Assembly: GCA_003550325.1 (NCBI GenBank)
Contig: QKWP01000589.1
Location: 26,680-90,679 of the forward strand
Length of the DNA: 64,000 nucleotides
Reading direction: 5' to 3'
Source of the DNA: Gigaspora rosea
Taxonomy: Eukaryota; Glomeromycota; Glomeromycetes; Diversisporales; Gigasporaceae
A program made the translations under genes and the position numbers. A model generated the notes under the pieces. The model was given only the letters and a program-made list of their open reading frames with translations. It was not told where the DNA came from and ran no database searches. This document shows, piece after piece, positions 23,126 to 35,495 of the stretch (the stretch's first letter is position 1; every line of letters begins with the position of its first letter).

Positions 23126-24165
23126 GGGTGTAGCGACTTAGAGAAGTTGGTAAGTTGTCACCCCCCAAGTGGCAGGTCTAGGGTTCAAATCCCACTGACG
23201 GCGCTTTGAAAAAATAGACCTGTGTTTCGGTAACTGTTTCCTGTCGATCGGTTGGGTACATTACCTGTAGTTCTTGGTTACTATCTCGAATGGGAGCTTT
23301 TCGGGCGAAGTTGTGTCCCATGACACAGACAAATCCAAGTAACCGGGGAAACAAAAACCTATTTGGCAAGACCCGAGTAAGGAGGTAGCAAAGAACTTCG
23401 ACGGTGCTACCAAAACCGGAATATTGGACCGGAGCTGAAGTACCGGATGTTGTTCTTGGGGACAAGGTCTACCAACCTGGCCGCCGGAGTCGCACCGGAG
23501 AAAAAGGACCCATGTTGAGAAATTGGGGACCAAGGGGAGAAAAACTATAATGGCACCTAATGCCGGGTAGATCAACCCTTCCGGGCCAACTGGATTGGAA
23601 GTCTGGGAAATTGGGGAAGGACCGGTAGGAAAGTGATGGTGGGCACCGGGTTAGAGCGAACCTTATAAGGGCAGAAGTAGGTAATGGTAGCGGTTGGGTA
23701 TCCCCTGACTGCAAGTTGTTCGCCTCGGTGAATGCATAAGTTACTGAAGTGTAGGTATTACCTGGGTGGGACAGGAACTGCTCTACCAAGCTTTCCTCCG
23801 AGGATACAGAATTAAAATAGGTCCTAAGGACGATGGATAAGCATCCAGATCTGGCTGACTGACTGCTTATGTAACGGGCCTGTTCCGGTGATACAGGATG
23901 GGTTGGCAGGAGGAGCAGGGATCAAAGGGTTTAAATAGGCAATCCCCTAGTCGGGTTGCAGGTATGGCAGCTAGTGTGGAACCCACGGGGTAACCTTTGG
24001 GCGGACTACTTAAATTAGACGACCAAAAGTTGTACGTGTGGCTAGTTGTATCCTCATCAATGTAACAAATGCAGGTGGCCTTTAGTGGGACACTGACCCA
24101 AATATCTTGAATAAAAAATTCCTCAGTCCCAAGCCGGACACTTTAAAAAAAAAAAAAAAAAAAAA
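23126..24165 (+). mobile_element. Long tRNA-headed SINE, copy 2
   Basis: The head GGGTGTAGCGACTTAGAGAA and GGGTTCAAATCCCACTGACG match copy 1; the element ends in about 20 A. GTATTTCTATATA is duplicated at 23113-23125 and 24166-24178. At about 1,040 bp it is far longer than typical tRNA-derived SINEs. Overlapping open frames of about 100 codons on the minus strand are not shared in frame with the other copies, so they are left out as genes. Confidence 0.87.
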
Positions 24166-24519
24166 GTATTTCTATATAAGAACACTTTTTATCAGTCCTG
24201 ATAGTGTAATTATATAGAAGTATTAAGAGTAAAATATTTATTACACCCAGGCAGTTTTACAATATAACCCATTTATGATCTGCCAGTTTAACTAATGCAT
24301 GATTTTAGTATAATATAATGCAAATTATTATGTAAATCATTTATAGATAAAATGTCACAATCACTTAAAAAAAAAATTTTTTTTAGAACCGTGTCATTAA
24401 TCATCTGATTATTTTTTATCAGAGGCCTACCCTTCTTTAATATATACATAGTCAGGTTTTTATATATAATTTCAACTTTTTTATCTTCTTCCTTCCTAAA
24501 AATCACCTGATTTTTGTTA

Positions 24520-25500
24520 CTCTTTTTATTAAGCTAATGAATTATGTTGACTAACTGAAAGTTGTAAAGCTCATTAAGACATATTTAATAGTGGTTAAAT
24601 ACTAGTTAAATCATTAAATCGGCCCAATAGATGTGAAGATATTGTCAAAAAATGATTGGGCAGCTATAAAAATTCTATATCAGACATAGGACATGTCCCC
24701 TTGAAATAGGTCCAAATGCTTTCTATAATTAAATTTTTAAAAAAACATATGAATTTACTATATAACTTTGAGCTAAGATCTTCTTCAATCTAACTTATTA
24801 ACTTAAAATTAAATTTTACAATTATATAAAACAAGAAAAAAAGAAAAAATTGAGCTTAAAAACAAGTTAAAATTTTGTTATTTTTGTACAATTTCAAAAT
24901 GTAACTTCGTCAAAAACAAATATTTACTAATTTTAAATTAGCAATTATATGTAAAATTATGCTCTGAACAACTTTATTTAGGCGACGGAAGTAGGTTACC
25001 TTGAAAGAAAAATAGGTTATCTATGTACTAAAGTTAAAATTTTTGAGTTTTCAATATAAAACTTTTTTTTTTGTTTTTGATGAAGTTACATTTTGAAATT
25101 GTACAAAAATAACAAAATTTTAATTTGGTTTTTAAGCTCAATTTTTTCTTCTTTTCTTGTTCTATATAATTGTAAAATTTAATTTTAAGTTAATAAGTTA
25201 GATTGAAAAAGATCTTAGCTCAAAGTTATATAGTAAATTTATATGTTTTTTTAAAAATTTTAATTATAAAAAGCAATAAAGGGGAAATGTCCTATGCCTG
25301 ATATAAACAAACATTTGTTTATATAAAATTTTATATAGTCACACAATCATTTTTTAATAATAACTTAGCATCTACTAGGCCAATTTTGATGATTTTATTA
25401 TCTTTAGATTCGTTATATTGAGCTCTACAACTTTTAATTAATTGGCATAATTTATTAATTTAATAAAAAAATATTTTTCCTTGGGTGATCATGGCATTTC
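24520..25500. repeat. Large inverted repeat (foldback)
   Basis: About 24,540-24,920 is mirrored at about 25,060-25,450: TTTTGACGAAGTTACATTTT/AAAATGTAACTTCGTC, CATAGGACATGTCCCC/AAATGTCCTATGCC and many further blocks pair up. The outer arms hold the shared module (GAAAGTTGTAAAGCTC ... CCCAATAGATG). No gene seen. Confidence 0.7.
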
Positions 25501-25839
25501 TGCTATAATATCATATGTGTTCAAAATTAATCTACCTTTTTTGGCCAAAAAATTACATGAAAAATTGTAAAGTAGCTTATTTTTAAAATATTGAGTTTTT
25601 GAAAAAATTGAAAAACGTACTAATAAAAAGTTGTCCAAATATTACCAAATTTTCACTATAAGTGTATTTTGATGTGCTGAACAACTTTATTTAATTGAAC
25701 TTTTGAAGTTTACTTAGTAAATAAAATGTTATATATAGCAACTGCTAACGAATTTTTTAAGATTTTAAAAAAAATCAGGGAAACCTTATTTTAGGTAATA
25801 GCTTATTTTCGGACATATATGGTAAATCTATATTATAGA

Positions 25840-26110
25840 TAAAAATGTCATGATCACTCAAGGATAAATGTTTTTTTAATAAATTAATGAATTATGCCGA
25901 TTAATTGAAGTTGTAGAACTTATTATAATGAATCTAAAAAAGATAAAACCATCAAAATTGGTCCAGTAGATACTGAGTTATCATTAAAAAACGATTGGGT
26001 GACTATATAAAATTTTATATAAACAAATGTTTGTTTATATAGAATTTTACATAGTTGTCCAATCATTTTTTACAATATCTCTGCATCTACTTAAGCTGTA
26101 CCTATATTAG
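25840..26110. repeat. Further copy of the foldback arm
   Basis: GAATTATGCCGATTAATTGA, TTGTAGAACTTATTATAATG and GGTCCAGTAGATACTGAG repeat the arm of the 24.5-25.5 kb inverted repeat, followed by a palindrome around AAACAAATGTTTGTTTATA. It may be part of the same composite element. Confidence 0.55.
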
Positions 26111-26230
26111 AGAAAAATATTTTTTGATTAGAGATGTTTATTCGAATAACAATATATTTGTAAAATTTTGTAGTAGGTTATTATACAGCCTACCGGAGGT
26201 TTTATAATACCTATTATTATTAATGGGTAT

Positions 26231-26757
26231 GGGGGCATCCATAAATAACGTTATGTACCTCCTCATAGTAGTGCTGGACCCCCCTCTACTATATAAAAAA
26301 ATTTTTCAAAATCCGTATATTTATATATAAAATTTTACAAAAACTTGAATATATTATGATCCAGTGGTCCAATCTGGATGATTTTGGTACCATTCGATTC
26401 ATCTCTATGAGGAATCCAATGGTACCAAAATCATTTCATTTGGATTACTGGATCACGTTTTATTAACGAAATATATTGATTTTATAGTAATTTTATAAGA
26501 AAACATAATAACCAATAGTATTTCGTTAATAAAACGTGACCCAGTGCTCCAAATCAAATGAAATTAGTACCATTCGAATCCTCTCCTCGAGACGATTAGA
26601 ATGGTACCAAAATCATCCAATTTGGACCACTGGATCAAGTTTTAGACAAATTTTAATAAAAAAATTGCGTTATGTTGGGGGGGACCCCCCCTACATAGTG
26701 AAAAATCGTTATATTTTGGGGGACCCCCCAAACATAACGTTATTTATGGATGCCCCC
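26231..26757. mobile_element. Harbinger-like element, GGGGGCATCC family, copy 1
   Basis: Ends GGGGGCATCCATAAATAACG and the exact complement at the right; TAT on each side. The inside consists mostly of two palindromic modules (GATCCAGTGGTCCAATCTGG ... GGTACCAAAATCATTTC) of about 100 bp. A longer relative lies at 50272-51470. Non-coding. Confidence 0.75.
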
Positions 26758-26793
26758 TATCTGGGGTCTGTGCCTTGAAAATCAAGTTATGAG

Positions 26794-27730
26794 TAGGGAT
26801 GTTAATGGTGTATAATACTCCGGAGTAACTTAGGTGTATAAGCCACTCCATACCAGCGTGATTTAGGCATCACTCTACTCCAGCTTATTAAGATATACCT
26901 AAAAGAAGTAAATCACTTTAGAGTAATACTATTAATGTAAAATAGTTTATACTCTGGAGCCACTATTATATCAACTGCATATCCACCGATTTGGTTTCAC
27001 CCCAAAATTAGCCAATCATGATCGAGAATTATTTGCTATTAAAATTTATTACAAAGTGAATTTTGAAACAACGGTCTTTTAAACTTACTTATAATCCATA
27101 ATTAAGTGTATAGAATATTGTAATATCTACATGTTTAATTATTAGCTGAAAGTAAGTTAAAAAGGTAGTTTTTCTGAAAAGTTCTTCCGAATTTACCCTT
27201 ACCCATTATACAACCGATCGTTCAATGACAAACCGATCCTTTTCTACCCGAAAATACCAAAACGCTTCAACAACTAGTAATAGTGCTTCCTTTTACAGCT
27301 TGGCATAGCTGTTCTTTGAATATTTATTGCTTATTTATCTCATATAGAGGCCAAAAAACTATTTTATTTGAAGGTTTCGTTTTGTTATTCTTAATAGCAG
27401 AAGTTTGTAATGGTTTATCGAAAAAAGACCCCTAAAAATCAAATCGGTGGATATGGTAAAGTGGTTTATACACTGGAGTAACTATTATATAAATATAAAA
27501 TCCTATACTATAAATATATAAATTTACTCTGAATTATATACCGGATTATACTTTGGGTTATACTTCAGAGTATGCCCCGACTTATATATTTGGCTTATAA
27601 TAGATTAATACTTCAGTGTTTAATTATAGAGTTTGCTCTGAGGTGGTGTACTCTAGTGTGGTGTGGTTTTGGGTATTACTCTGGTAGAGTACGCTCCACA
27701 CCACCCTCGAGCACTCCATTAACATCCCTA
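26794..27730. mobile_element. hAT-like element, word ACTCCGGAGT
   Basis: Ends TAGGGATGTTAATGG and complement; GTTATGAG is duplicated exactly at 26786-26793 and 27731-27738. Outer parts carry many copies of ACTCYGGAGT/GTATACTC-like words. A second TIR pair (CCACCGATTTG / CAAATCGGTGG, 26993-27450) with ATAT on both sides is nested inside. No transposase seen. Confidence 0.8.
26993..27450. mobile_element. TIR element nested in hAT element
   Basis: CCACCGATTTGGTTT at the left mirrors AAATCAAATCGGTGG at the right, flanked by ATAT (26989-26992 and 27451-27454). The interior does not contain the ACTCCGGAGT word of its host, which supports separate origin. Confidence 0.6.
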
Positions 27731-27796
27731 GTTATGAGACATAGTAAATTATATATCTCATAGCTTGATTTTCAAGGCACAGGCCCCATCTGTTTG

Positions 27797-29834
27797 CTCA
27801 ATATACAAAATTTAGCACAATATACTAAATTTAGTACAATATACTAAATTTAGTACAATATACTAAATTTAGTACAATATACTAAATTTAGTACAATATA
27901 CTAAATTTAGTGCAATATATTAAATTTAGCACAATATACTAAATTTAGCACAATATACTAAATTTAGCACAATATACTAAATTTAGCACAATATACTAAA
28001 TTTAGTACAATATACTAAATTTAGTACAATATACTAAATTTAGTACAATATACTAAATTTAGTACAATATACTAAATTTAGTACAATATACTAAATTTAG
28101 TACAATATACTAAATTTAGTACAATATACTAAATTTAGTGCAATATATTAAATTTAGCACAATATATTAAATTTAGCACAATATACTAAATTTAGCACAA
28201 TATACTAAATTTAGCACAATATACTAAATTTAGTACAATATACTAAATTTAGTACAATATACTAAATTTAGTACAATATACTAAATTTAGTACAATATAC
28301 TAAATTTAGTACAATATACTAAATTTAGTACAATATACTAAATTTAGTACAATATACTAAATTTAGTACAATATACTAAATTTAGTACAATATACTAAAT
28401 TTAGTACAATATACTAAATTTAGTACAATATACTAAATTTAGTACAATATACTAAATTTAGTACAATATACTAAATTTAGTACAATATACTAAATTTAGT
28501 ACAATATACTAAATTTAGTACAATATACTAAATTTAGTACAATATACTAAATTTAGTACAATATACTAAATTTAGTACAATATACTAAATTTAGTACAAT
28601 ATACTAAATTTAGTACAATATACTAAATTTAGTACAATATACTAAATTTAGTACAATATACTAAATTTAGTACAATATACTAAATTTAGTACAATATACT
28701 AAATTTAGTACAATATACTAAATTTAGTACAATATACTAAATTTAGTACAATATACTAAATTTAGTACAATATACTAAATTTAGTACAATATACTAAATT
28801 TAGTACAATATACTAAATTTAGTACAATATACTAAATTTAGTACAATATACTAAATTTAGTACAATATACTAAATTTAGTACAATATACTAAATTTAGTA
28901 CAATATACTAAATTTAGTACAATATACTAAATTTAGTACAATATACTAAATTTAGTACAATATACTAAATTTAGTACAATATACTAAATTTAGTACAATA
29001 TACTAAATTTAGTACAATATACTAAATTTAGTACAATATACTAAATTTAGCTCAATATACTAAATTTAGTACAATATACTAAATTTAGTACAATATACTA
29101 AATTTAGTACAATATACTAAATTTAGTACAATATACTAAATTTAGTACAATATACTAAATTTAGTACAATATACTAAATTTAGTACAATATACTAAATTT
29201 AGTACAATATACTAAATTTAGTACAATATACTAAATTTAGTACAATATACTAAATTTAGTACAATATACTAAATTTAGTACAATATACTAAATTTAGTAC
29301 AATATACTAAATTTAGTACAATATACTAAATTTAGTACAATATACTAAATTTAGTACAATATACTAAATTTAGTACAATATACTAAATTTAGTACAATAT
29401 ACTAAATTTAGTACAATATACTAAATTTAGTACAATATACTAAATTTAGTACAATATACTAAATTTAGTACAATATACTAAATTTAGTACAATATACTAA
29501 ATTTAGTACAATATACTAAATTTAGTACAATATACTAAATTTAGTACAATATACTAAATTTAGTACAATATACTAAATTTAGTACAATATACTAAATTTA
29601 GTACAATATACTAAATTTAGTACAATATACTAAATTTAGTACAATATACTAAATTTAGTACAATATACTAAATTTAGTACAATATACTAAATTTAGTACA
29701 ATATACTAAATTTAGTACAATATACTAAATTTAGTACAATATACTAAATTTAGTACAATATACTAAATTTAGTACAATATACTAAATTTAGTACAATATA
29801 CTAAATTTAGTACAATATGCTAAATTTAGTACAG
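27797..29834. repeat. 19-bp satellite, about 107 copies
   Basis: Unit ACAATATACTAAATTTAGT, containing the 14-bp perfect palindrome TACTAAATTTAGTA. The first 450 bases hold variant units (TTTAGCACA, TTTAGTGCA) and the rest is nearly uniform, which suggests recent expansion from the right. It ends at a 162-bp MITE. Five more units follow the scaffold gap at 33740-33840, in front of the second LSm4 copy. There are no spacers of unique sequence, so it is not a CRISPR array. Confidence 0.95.
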
Positions 29835-29836
29835 TA

Positions 29837-29998
29837 CAGTCGGCCCTCTCAGAACCGGTATGCATGGTGGACAGGTTTAGTATCGAAAATGACAGGTTAT
29901 CGGTTATTACTTATGGAACGGGTGTCTGGTGGATTGATTTTTAACCGATTTTGGCAGGTTATCGGTTTTGACAGGATCGGTTCTGAGAGGGCCGACTG
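29837..29998. mobile_element. Tc1/mariner-like MITE, 162 bp, copy 1
   Basis: Ends CAGTCGGCCCTCTCAGAACC and its exact complement with TA on both sides (29835-29836, 29999-30000). The interior repeats GGTTATCGGTT words. The 64-codon frame across it is not a gene. An identical copy lies at 33841-34002 as part of the duplicated block. Confidence 0.85.
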
Positions 29999-31596
29999 TA
30001 TTAAGAGTTAAATTTTGAAAAATTGGTATTAATAACATTAAATTTATCCAGCATATAATTCTAAAGTTTTACTAAAATGCACCTATGGTATTTTACACTA
30101 TGTTATACAAAGCTATTAGAATAGCCAATCAAAATTTAAGATCAGGTATAACAAAAATTTCATTTTTTTGTTTATTTTTTTAAAAAAACTTTCATATCTC
30201 TAAAGTTGGCTTATGAAACCACCTTTGGGGCTCTAATAAAAAAAATTTCTTGAAAAATTTTATAAATACTAATGCCCCAATAAAATCCCAGGCCTTACCC
30301 TAACCCTAAAGTAATTAAAATTTATTTTTTGTTTTGTAAAAATTTATTTTTTTGGTTTGTTACACAGATTTGCAAATCTAATTTACCTATGGTGGTAAAC
30401 ACCATAAGTGCATTTTATAATAATTGTAATTCTATATTTATATTTATTTTGGTATATTTAAAAATTAACTTACTTATCAAAACTTATTAAAATATTTAAA
30501 AAAAAATTTGCTACTAAAAGTGCAACCAAAAAATACCGTACTAAATTATAAATAACAAAAAATTTATTTAATAAAATTTTGTTAAATTTTTAATAAAGTT
30601 ATAGAGCTAATTTTTCTGTTCTAATGGTAGTAAAATCATTAATATTGGTTTAGTATATAAAAAGTTATAAGTAATTTAAATTTACTAATTTTTTACTATG
30701 TTTTTACTATGTTTTACTACAGTCAACTCTCTCTAATCCAAACTGCCGGTACTGCTTTTTTTTACTATATAAAAATTTGGAAAAGTTCAGTTTTCAAAAA
30801 GTTATATAAGGCTTATCCAAACTTTATAATAAAATTTACAAATGTTCTAGGAGATTTTGTTTGGTTTAGAAAAAGTTTAATAGTGTTCGGTTTAGAGAGA
30901 TTCAGATTAGAGAAAAGCGAATATATATAAAATATATAAAAAGACTAACCATTTTAGATAAGTGTCACTGTAAAACAGGTTTATTTAAGCTATTTAAAAA
31001 AATTATTATTTATTTTTTTTAATCATACTAAAAATTTAATTTTTTTTTTAATTTTTTAATACAAGTTTTTGTATACTATGGTTTTTTTAATACTGTACTA
31101 AAATTGTACAAAAAAGATAGTTCTAATATTCAAATATATTTTGGCAAAATTTGATTAAATTTGATCAAATAATTAATTCAAAATTAATTTTTTTGTGTGT
31201 ACTAAATTTAGTACAATAGAAAAATGGCCCATTAATATTTAATAATATGTAAAATCTATTAATTTTTGATTGGACAAATTTGGGGTACTACGCAGATCGG
31301 CCCATATGGTATTAACGTTGCTCTGCCAATTCTGCCAATCCAATTAAAGTAATTTTAATTCCATTCGATTCGTCTTAATAAGCGAATTTAAATGGTTAAA
31401 ATCGTTCGTTTCTGGTTACTTCCTGCGCCAGAATACCTGACTCTTGATTTGTATATAGTCAGATATTAAAAGGCGCAGTAAACAGTTTTTCCGTATCAGG
31501 TAATAATTAGCCAATCAGATCGTGGGTATAAATAAAATTCACGACTGAATTCTTTCAAACTACTGTATAAACGCGACTTTGTATTCTATATCAAAA
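29999..31596. other. LSm4 5' flank, copy 1
   Basis: AT-rich, no gene. It contains a half-copy of the shared module (30600-30680), a decayed mariner-like end at 30720 (CAGTCAACTCTCTCTAATCC) with a partial mirror near 30890-30925, and one isolated satellite unit (GTACTAAATTTAGTACAAT at 31199). About 168 bp present here (30809-30986 region) is absent from copy 2. Confidence 0.6.
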
Positions 31597-32558
31597 ATGG
31601 TATGTTTTCAGTTGACTGCGAAATAATAAATAATACCCCAGAATTGACTTGTATTTTATTTATTTTTTTTTTTTTATAGCTACCACTTTCCCTACTAAAC
31701 ATTGCTCAAGGGCATCCAATGGCTTGTAATCTTTTCATCGATAATTTCTTTTTTTAAAATTTAAACATTTTAGAAACAAAATTTCACAAAAATTTTCTTA
31801 TATTATTGTTGCACAGTTGGTTGAATTGAAAAATGGAGAAACTTTCAATGGACATTTGGTAAATTGCGATAATTGGATGAACCTGACTTTACGAGAGGTT
31901 ATACAAACGTCACCGGTAACGTTTCGTTTTAATTTATTATGACGACTTAAACTTAATATATTCATAAATATTCGAATTACTATGTTTCATTTAGGAGGGG
32001 GATAGATTTTGGCGACTACCTGAATGTTATATTAGAGGAAATACGGTAAATTTTCAACATTTATCTTGTTATACACATGATTTGTTGGCCGTCCTTAACG
32101 TTAATATTCTATATTAAAAGATTAAATATCTTCGTGTACCGGATGAAGTAAGGGCATTTCTATAACTATTTGAAAATTAAAATTTGCTTAATATGGTGTT
32201 GCTTAAATTTAATATCAGATTATAGAGATGGTGAAAGATGATGCTGTACGACAACGTCAACAAGCTCCTGTTAGCAGTAGTCGTGGACGTAAGCATTTTT
32301 TAATGATAATTCGTGTTTTTTTTCAATTTTTATTTATTACTCATCTTGTTTTCGATTCTTTTTTTTTCTTTAATTTTGGCATTAGGTGGAGGTCGTAGCG
32401 GTAAACTTGAAATTTTTGTGCTTCCAAAATTATACAATCATATTTTATACTTATTAACATGTCTCTCTTTTTTTCAAGCAGGCGGAAGAGATGGCAGTTC
32501 TAGAGGTCGTGGTGGCGGTGGTGGAAGTGGGCGAGGCAAGTCTACCAAAAAGCGTTAA
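31597..32558 (+). CDS. LSM4: LSm4, U6 snRNA-associated Sm-like protein, copy 1
   Basis: LSm4 is a subunit of the LSm2-8 ring that binds the U6 snRNA 3' end in the nucleus and of the LSm1-7 ring in cytoplasmic mRNA decay. Eight exons: 31597-31599, 31680-31721, 31817-31915, 31995-32045, 32121-32147, 32219-32288, 32386-32400 and 32482-32558, giving 127 residues. The start [15 protein letters not shown], the Sm1 region [19 protein letters not shown] and the Sm2 region [15 protein letters not shown] are diagnostic; the C-terminus is an RG-rich tail ([18 protein letters not shown]), as in LSm4. The first exon is only the ATG. Intron 2 has to be ATG|GCTTGT...CACAG to keep the family sequence, a GC-AG intron. 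A second, near-identical gene lies at 35496-36457. Recognition is by family sequence; splice sites were inferred by eye. Confidence 0.93.
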
Positions 32559-32915
32559 TGATTACAATAATGCTTGGACCTGTATCTTTAATCGGATATT
32601 TAGATAAACATCCTAAATTTTATATTTCTTTTAATCCGGATTTATAAGTAGATGTTTATTCAATTATCTGATTTATATTAAACACTTTATTGATATATTG
32701 TGAATTTGATTTAATAATAAAAAGTGTTCGGATCCAGATAATCTGTTTACTAATTATCTGTTGAATAAACCCATTATCTGATATTTATACCTGTTCATAA
32801 TTCTAATATTCAGATAACTTTATTATTCTATTGTTGGCACATAATAGTAACTAGCATATTTCATATTTAAAAACGATCCCTAATGGGATGAGGTACCCGA
32901 TACTTATTTAAGACC
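32559..32915. other. LSm4 3' region, copy 1
   Basis: AT-rich spacer between LSm4 and the convergent Fanzor relic, with repeated GATAATCTG / CGGATATTTAGATAA words in both orientations that may be a small degenerate element. No other gene seen. Confidence 0.5.
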
Positions 32916-33071
32916 TTAGAGGACGGACGCCAAGAATTTAATTAAAATGTTCCTGACGCCGTTATGATCCCGATCGATTCTCAAACTGCACTTCTTGCAG
33001 TTATATATTTTGCTCCACTAAGTTCTTTAGAAGTCTTCATATTTTCACAATTCGTGCACGTAACCGACGTG
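32916..33071 (-). pseudogene. Fanzor (TnpB-like) C-terminus, copy 1, cut by gap
   Basis: Identical to the start of the relic at 36815-37215: on the minus strand it encodes the last zinc-knuckle half and the RuvC-III-like stretch NCKKCSLRIDRDHNGVRNI, ending FLASVL. The scaffold gap begins at 33072 and removes the rest. See copy 2 for the family argument. Confidence 0.7.
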
Positions 33072-33739
33072 NNNNNNNNNNNNNNNNNNNNNNNNNNNNN
33101 NNNNNNNNNNNNNNNNNNNNNNNNNNNNNNNNNNNNNNNNNNNNNNNNNNNNNNNNNNNNNNNNNNNNNNNNNNNNNNNNNNNNNNNNNNNNNNNNNNNN
33201 NNNNNNNNNNNNNNNNNNNNNNNNNNNNNNNNNNNNNNNNNNNNNNNNNNNNNNNNNNNNNNNNNNNNNNNNNNNNNNNNNNNNNNNNNNNNNNNNNNNN
33301 NNNNNNNNNNNNNNNNNNNNNNNNNNNNNNNNNNNNNNNNNNNNNNNNNNNNNNNNNNNNNNNNNNNNNNNNNNNNNNNNNNNNNNNNNNNNNNNNNNNN
33401 NNNNNNNNNNNNNNNNNNNNNNNNNNNNNNNNNNNNNNNNNNNNNNNNNNNNNNNNNNNNNNNNNNNNNNNNNNNNNNNNNNNNNNNNNNNNNNNNNNNN
33501 NNNNNNNNNNNNNNNNNNNNNNNNNNNNNNNNNNNNNNNNNNNNNNNNNNNNNNNNNNNNNNNNNNNNNNNNNNNNNNNNNNNNNNNNNNNNNNNNNNNN
33601 NNNNNNNNNNNNNNNNNNNNNNNNNNNNNNNNNNNNNNNNNNNNNNNNNNNNNNNNNNNNNNNNNNNNNNNNNNNNNNNNNNNNNNNNNNNNNNNNNNNN
33701 NNNNNNNNNNNNNNNNNNNNNNNNNNNNNNNNNNNNNNN
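33072..33739. other. Scaffold gap (668 N)
   Basis: A run of 668 undetermined bases. It separates the end of copy 1 of the LSm4 block from satellite units that begin copy 2. Open frames running through it are artefacts. Confidence 1.
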
Positions 33740-33840
33740 ACAATATACTAAATTTAGTACAATATACTAAATTTAGTACAATATACTAAATTTAGTACAA
33801 TATACTAAATTTAGTACAATATGCTAAATTTAGTACAGTA

Positions 33841-34002
33841 CAGTCGGCCCTCTCAGAACCGGTATGCATGGTGGACAGGTTTAGTATCGAAAATGACAGG
33901 TTATCGGTTATTACTTATGGAACGGGTGTCTGGTGGATTGATTTTTAACCGATTTTGGCAGGTTATCGGTTTTGACAGGATCGGTTCTGAGAGGGCCGAC
34001 TG
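33841..34002. mobile_element. Tc1/mariner-like MITE, copy 2
   Basis: Same element as 29837-29998, with the same TA flanks; it was carried along in the duplicated block rather than inserted independently. Confidence 0.85.
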
Positions 34003-35495
34003 TATTAAGAGTTAAATTTTGAAAAATTGGTATTAATAACATTAAATTTATCCAGCATATAATTCTAAAGTTTTACTAAAATGCACCTATGGTATTTTAC
34101 ACTATGTTATACAAAGCTATTAGAATAGCCAATCAAAATTTAAGATCAGGTATAACAAAAATTTCATTTTTTTGTTTATTTTTTTAAAAAAACTTTCATA
34201 TCTCTAAAGTTGGCTTATGAAACCACCTTTGGGGCTCTAATAAAAAAAATTTCTTGAAAAATTTTATAAATACTAATGCCCCAATAAAATCCCAGGCCTT
34301 ACCCTAACCCTAAAGTAATTAAAATTTATTTTTTGTTTTGTAAAAATTTATTTTTTTGGTTTGTTACACAGATTTGCAAATCTAATTTACCTATGGTGGT
34401 AAACACCATAAGTGCATTTTATAATAATTGTAATTCTATATTTATATTTATTTTGGTATATTTAAAAATTAACTTACTTATCAAAACTTATTAAAATATT
34501 TAAAAAAAAATTTGCTACTAAAAGTGCAACCAAAAAATACCGTACTAAATTATAAATAACAAAAAATTTATTTAATAAAATTTTGTTAAATTTTTAATAA
34601 AGTTATAGAGCTAATTTTTCTGTTCTAATGGTAGTAAAATCATTAATATTGGTTTAGTATATAAAAAGTTATAAGTAATTTAAATTTACTAATTTTTTAC
34701 TATGTTTTTACTATGTTTTACTACAGTCAACTCTCTCTAATCCAAACTGCCGGTACTGCTTTTTTTTACTATATAAAAATTTGGAAAAGTTCAGTTTTCA
34801 AAAAGTTATATATGGCTTATTTAAGCTATTTAAAAAAATTATTATTTATTTTTTTTAATCATACTAAAAATTTAATTTTTTTTTTTTTGTATACTATGGT
34901 TTTTTTAATACTGTACTAAATTTAGTAGAACAAAATTTTAGAACAATACAGCGAGTTTAAAAGTAAGCTATGCAAAATTTTTATTAATAAATAATACTAA
35001 AATTGTACAAAAAAGATAGTTCTAATATTCAAATATATTTTGGCAAAATTTGATTAAATTTGATCAAATAATTAATTCAAAATTAATTTTTTTGTGTGTA
35101 CTAAATTTAGTACAATAGAAAAATGGCCCATTAATATTTAATAATATGTAAAATCTATTAATTTTTGATTGGACAAATTTGGGGTACTACGCAGATCGGC
35201 CCATATGGTATTAACGTTGCTCTGCCAATTCTGCCAATCCAATTAAAGTAATTTTAATTCCATTCGATTCGTCTTAATAAGCGAATTTAAATGGTTAAAA
35301 TCGTTCGTTTCTGGTTACTTCCTGCGCCAGAATACCTGACTCTTGATTTGTATATAGTCAGATATTAAAAGGCGCAGTAAACAGTTTTTCCGTATCAGGT
35401 AATAATTAGCCAATCAGATCGTGGGTATAAATAAAATTCACGACTGAATTCTTTCAAACTACTGTATAAACGCGACTTTGTATTCTATATCAAAA
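34003..35495. other. LSm4 5' flank, copy 2
   Basis: As 29999-31596, but lacking 168 bp of the mariner-like remnant and holding an extra stretch at about 34910-35000 (GTACTAAATTTAGTAGAAC onward) that includes a further satellite-like unit. Another unit is at 35098. No gene seen. Confidence 0.6.

Larger units (their letters stand above)
26758..27790. repeat. Small palindromic element split by hAT insertion
   Basis: ATCTGGGGTCTGTGCCTTGA and AATCAAG at 26759-26793 reappear as the complement at about 27760-27790 (CTTGATTTTCAAGGCACAGG). Once the 937-bp hAT element is ignored, a hairpin of about 90 bases remains. Confidence 0.6.

Noticed and set aside
23178-23789. Three overlapping minus-strand frames of about 100 codons
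   Set aside because: Antisense to the SINE and explained by its higher GC content.
27797-29834. CRISPR array
   Set aside because: Units are contiguous with no unique spacers and the setting is eukaryotic.
29817-30011. 64-codon frame, also at 33821
   Set aside because: It lies across the mariner-like MITE and is explained by it.
30295-30312. Telomere-like ACCCTAACCCTAA
   Set aside because: Only two units; duplicated at 34302 with the block; no array.
32964-33770. Long open frames across the gap
   Set aside because: They consist of undetermined bases and carry no information.
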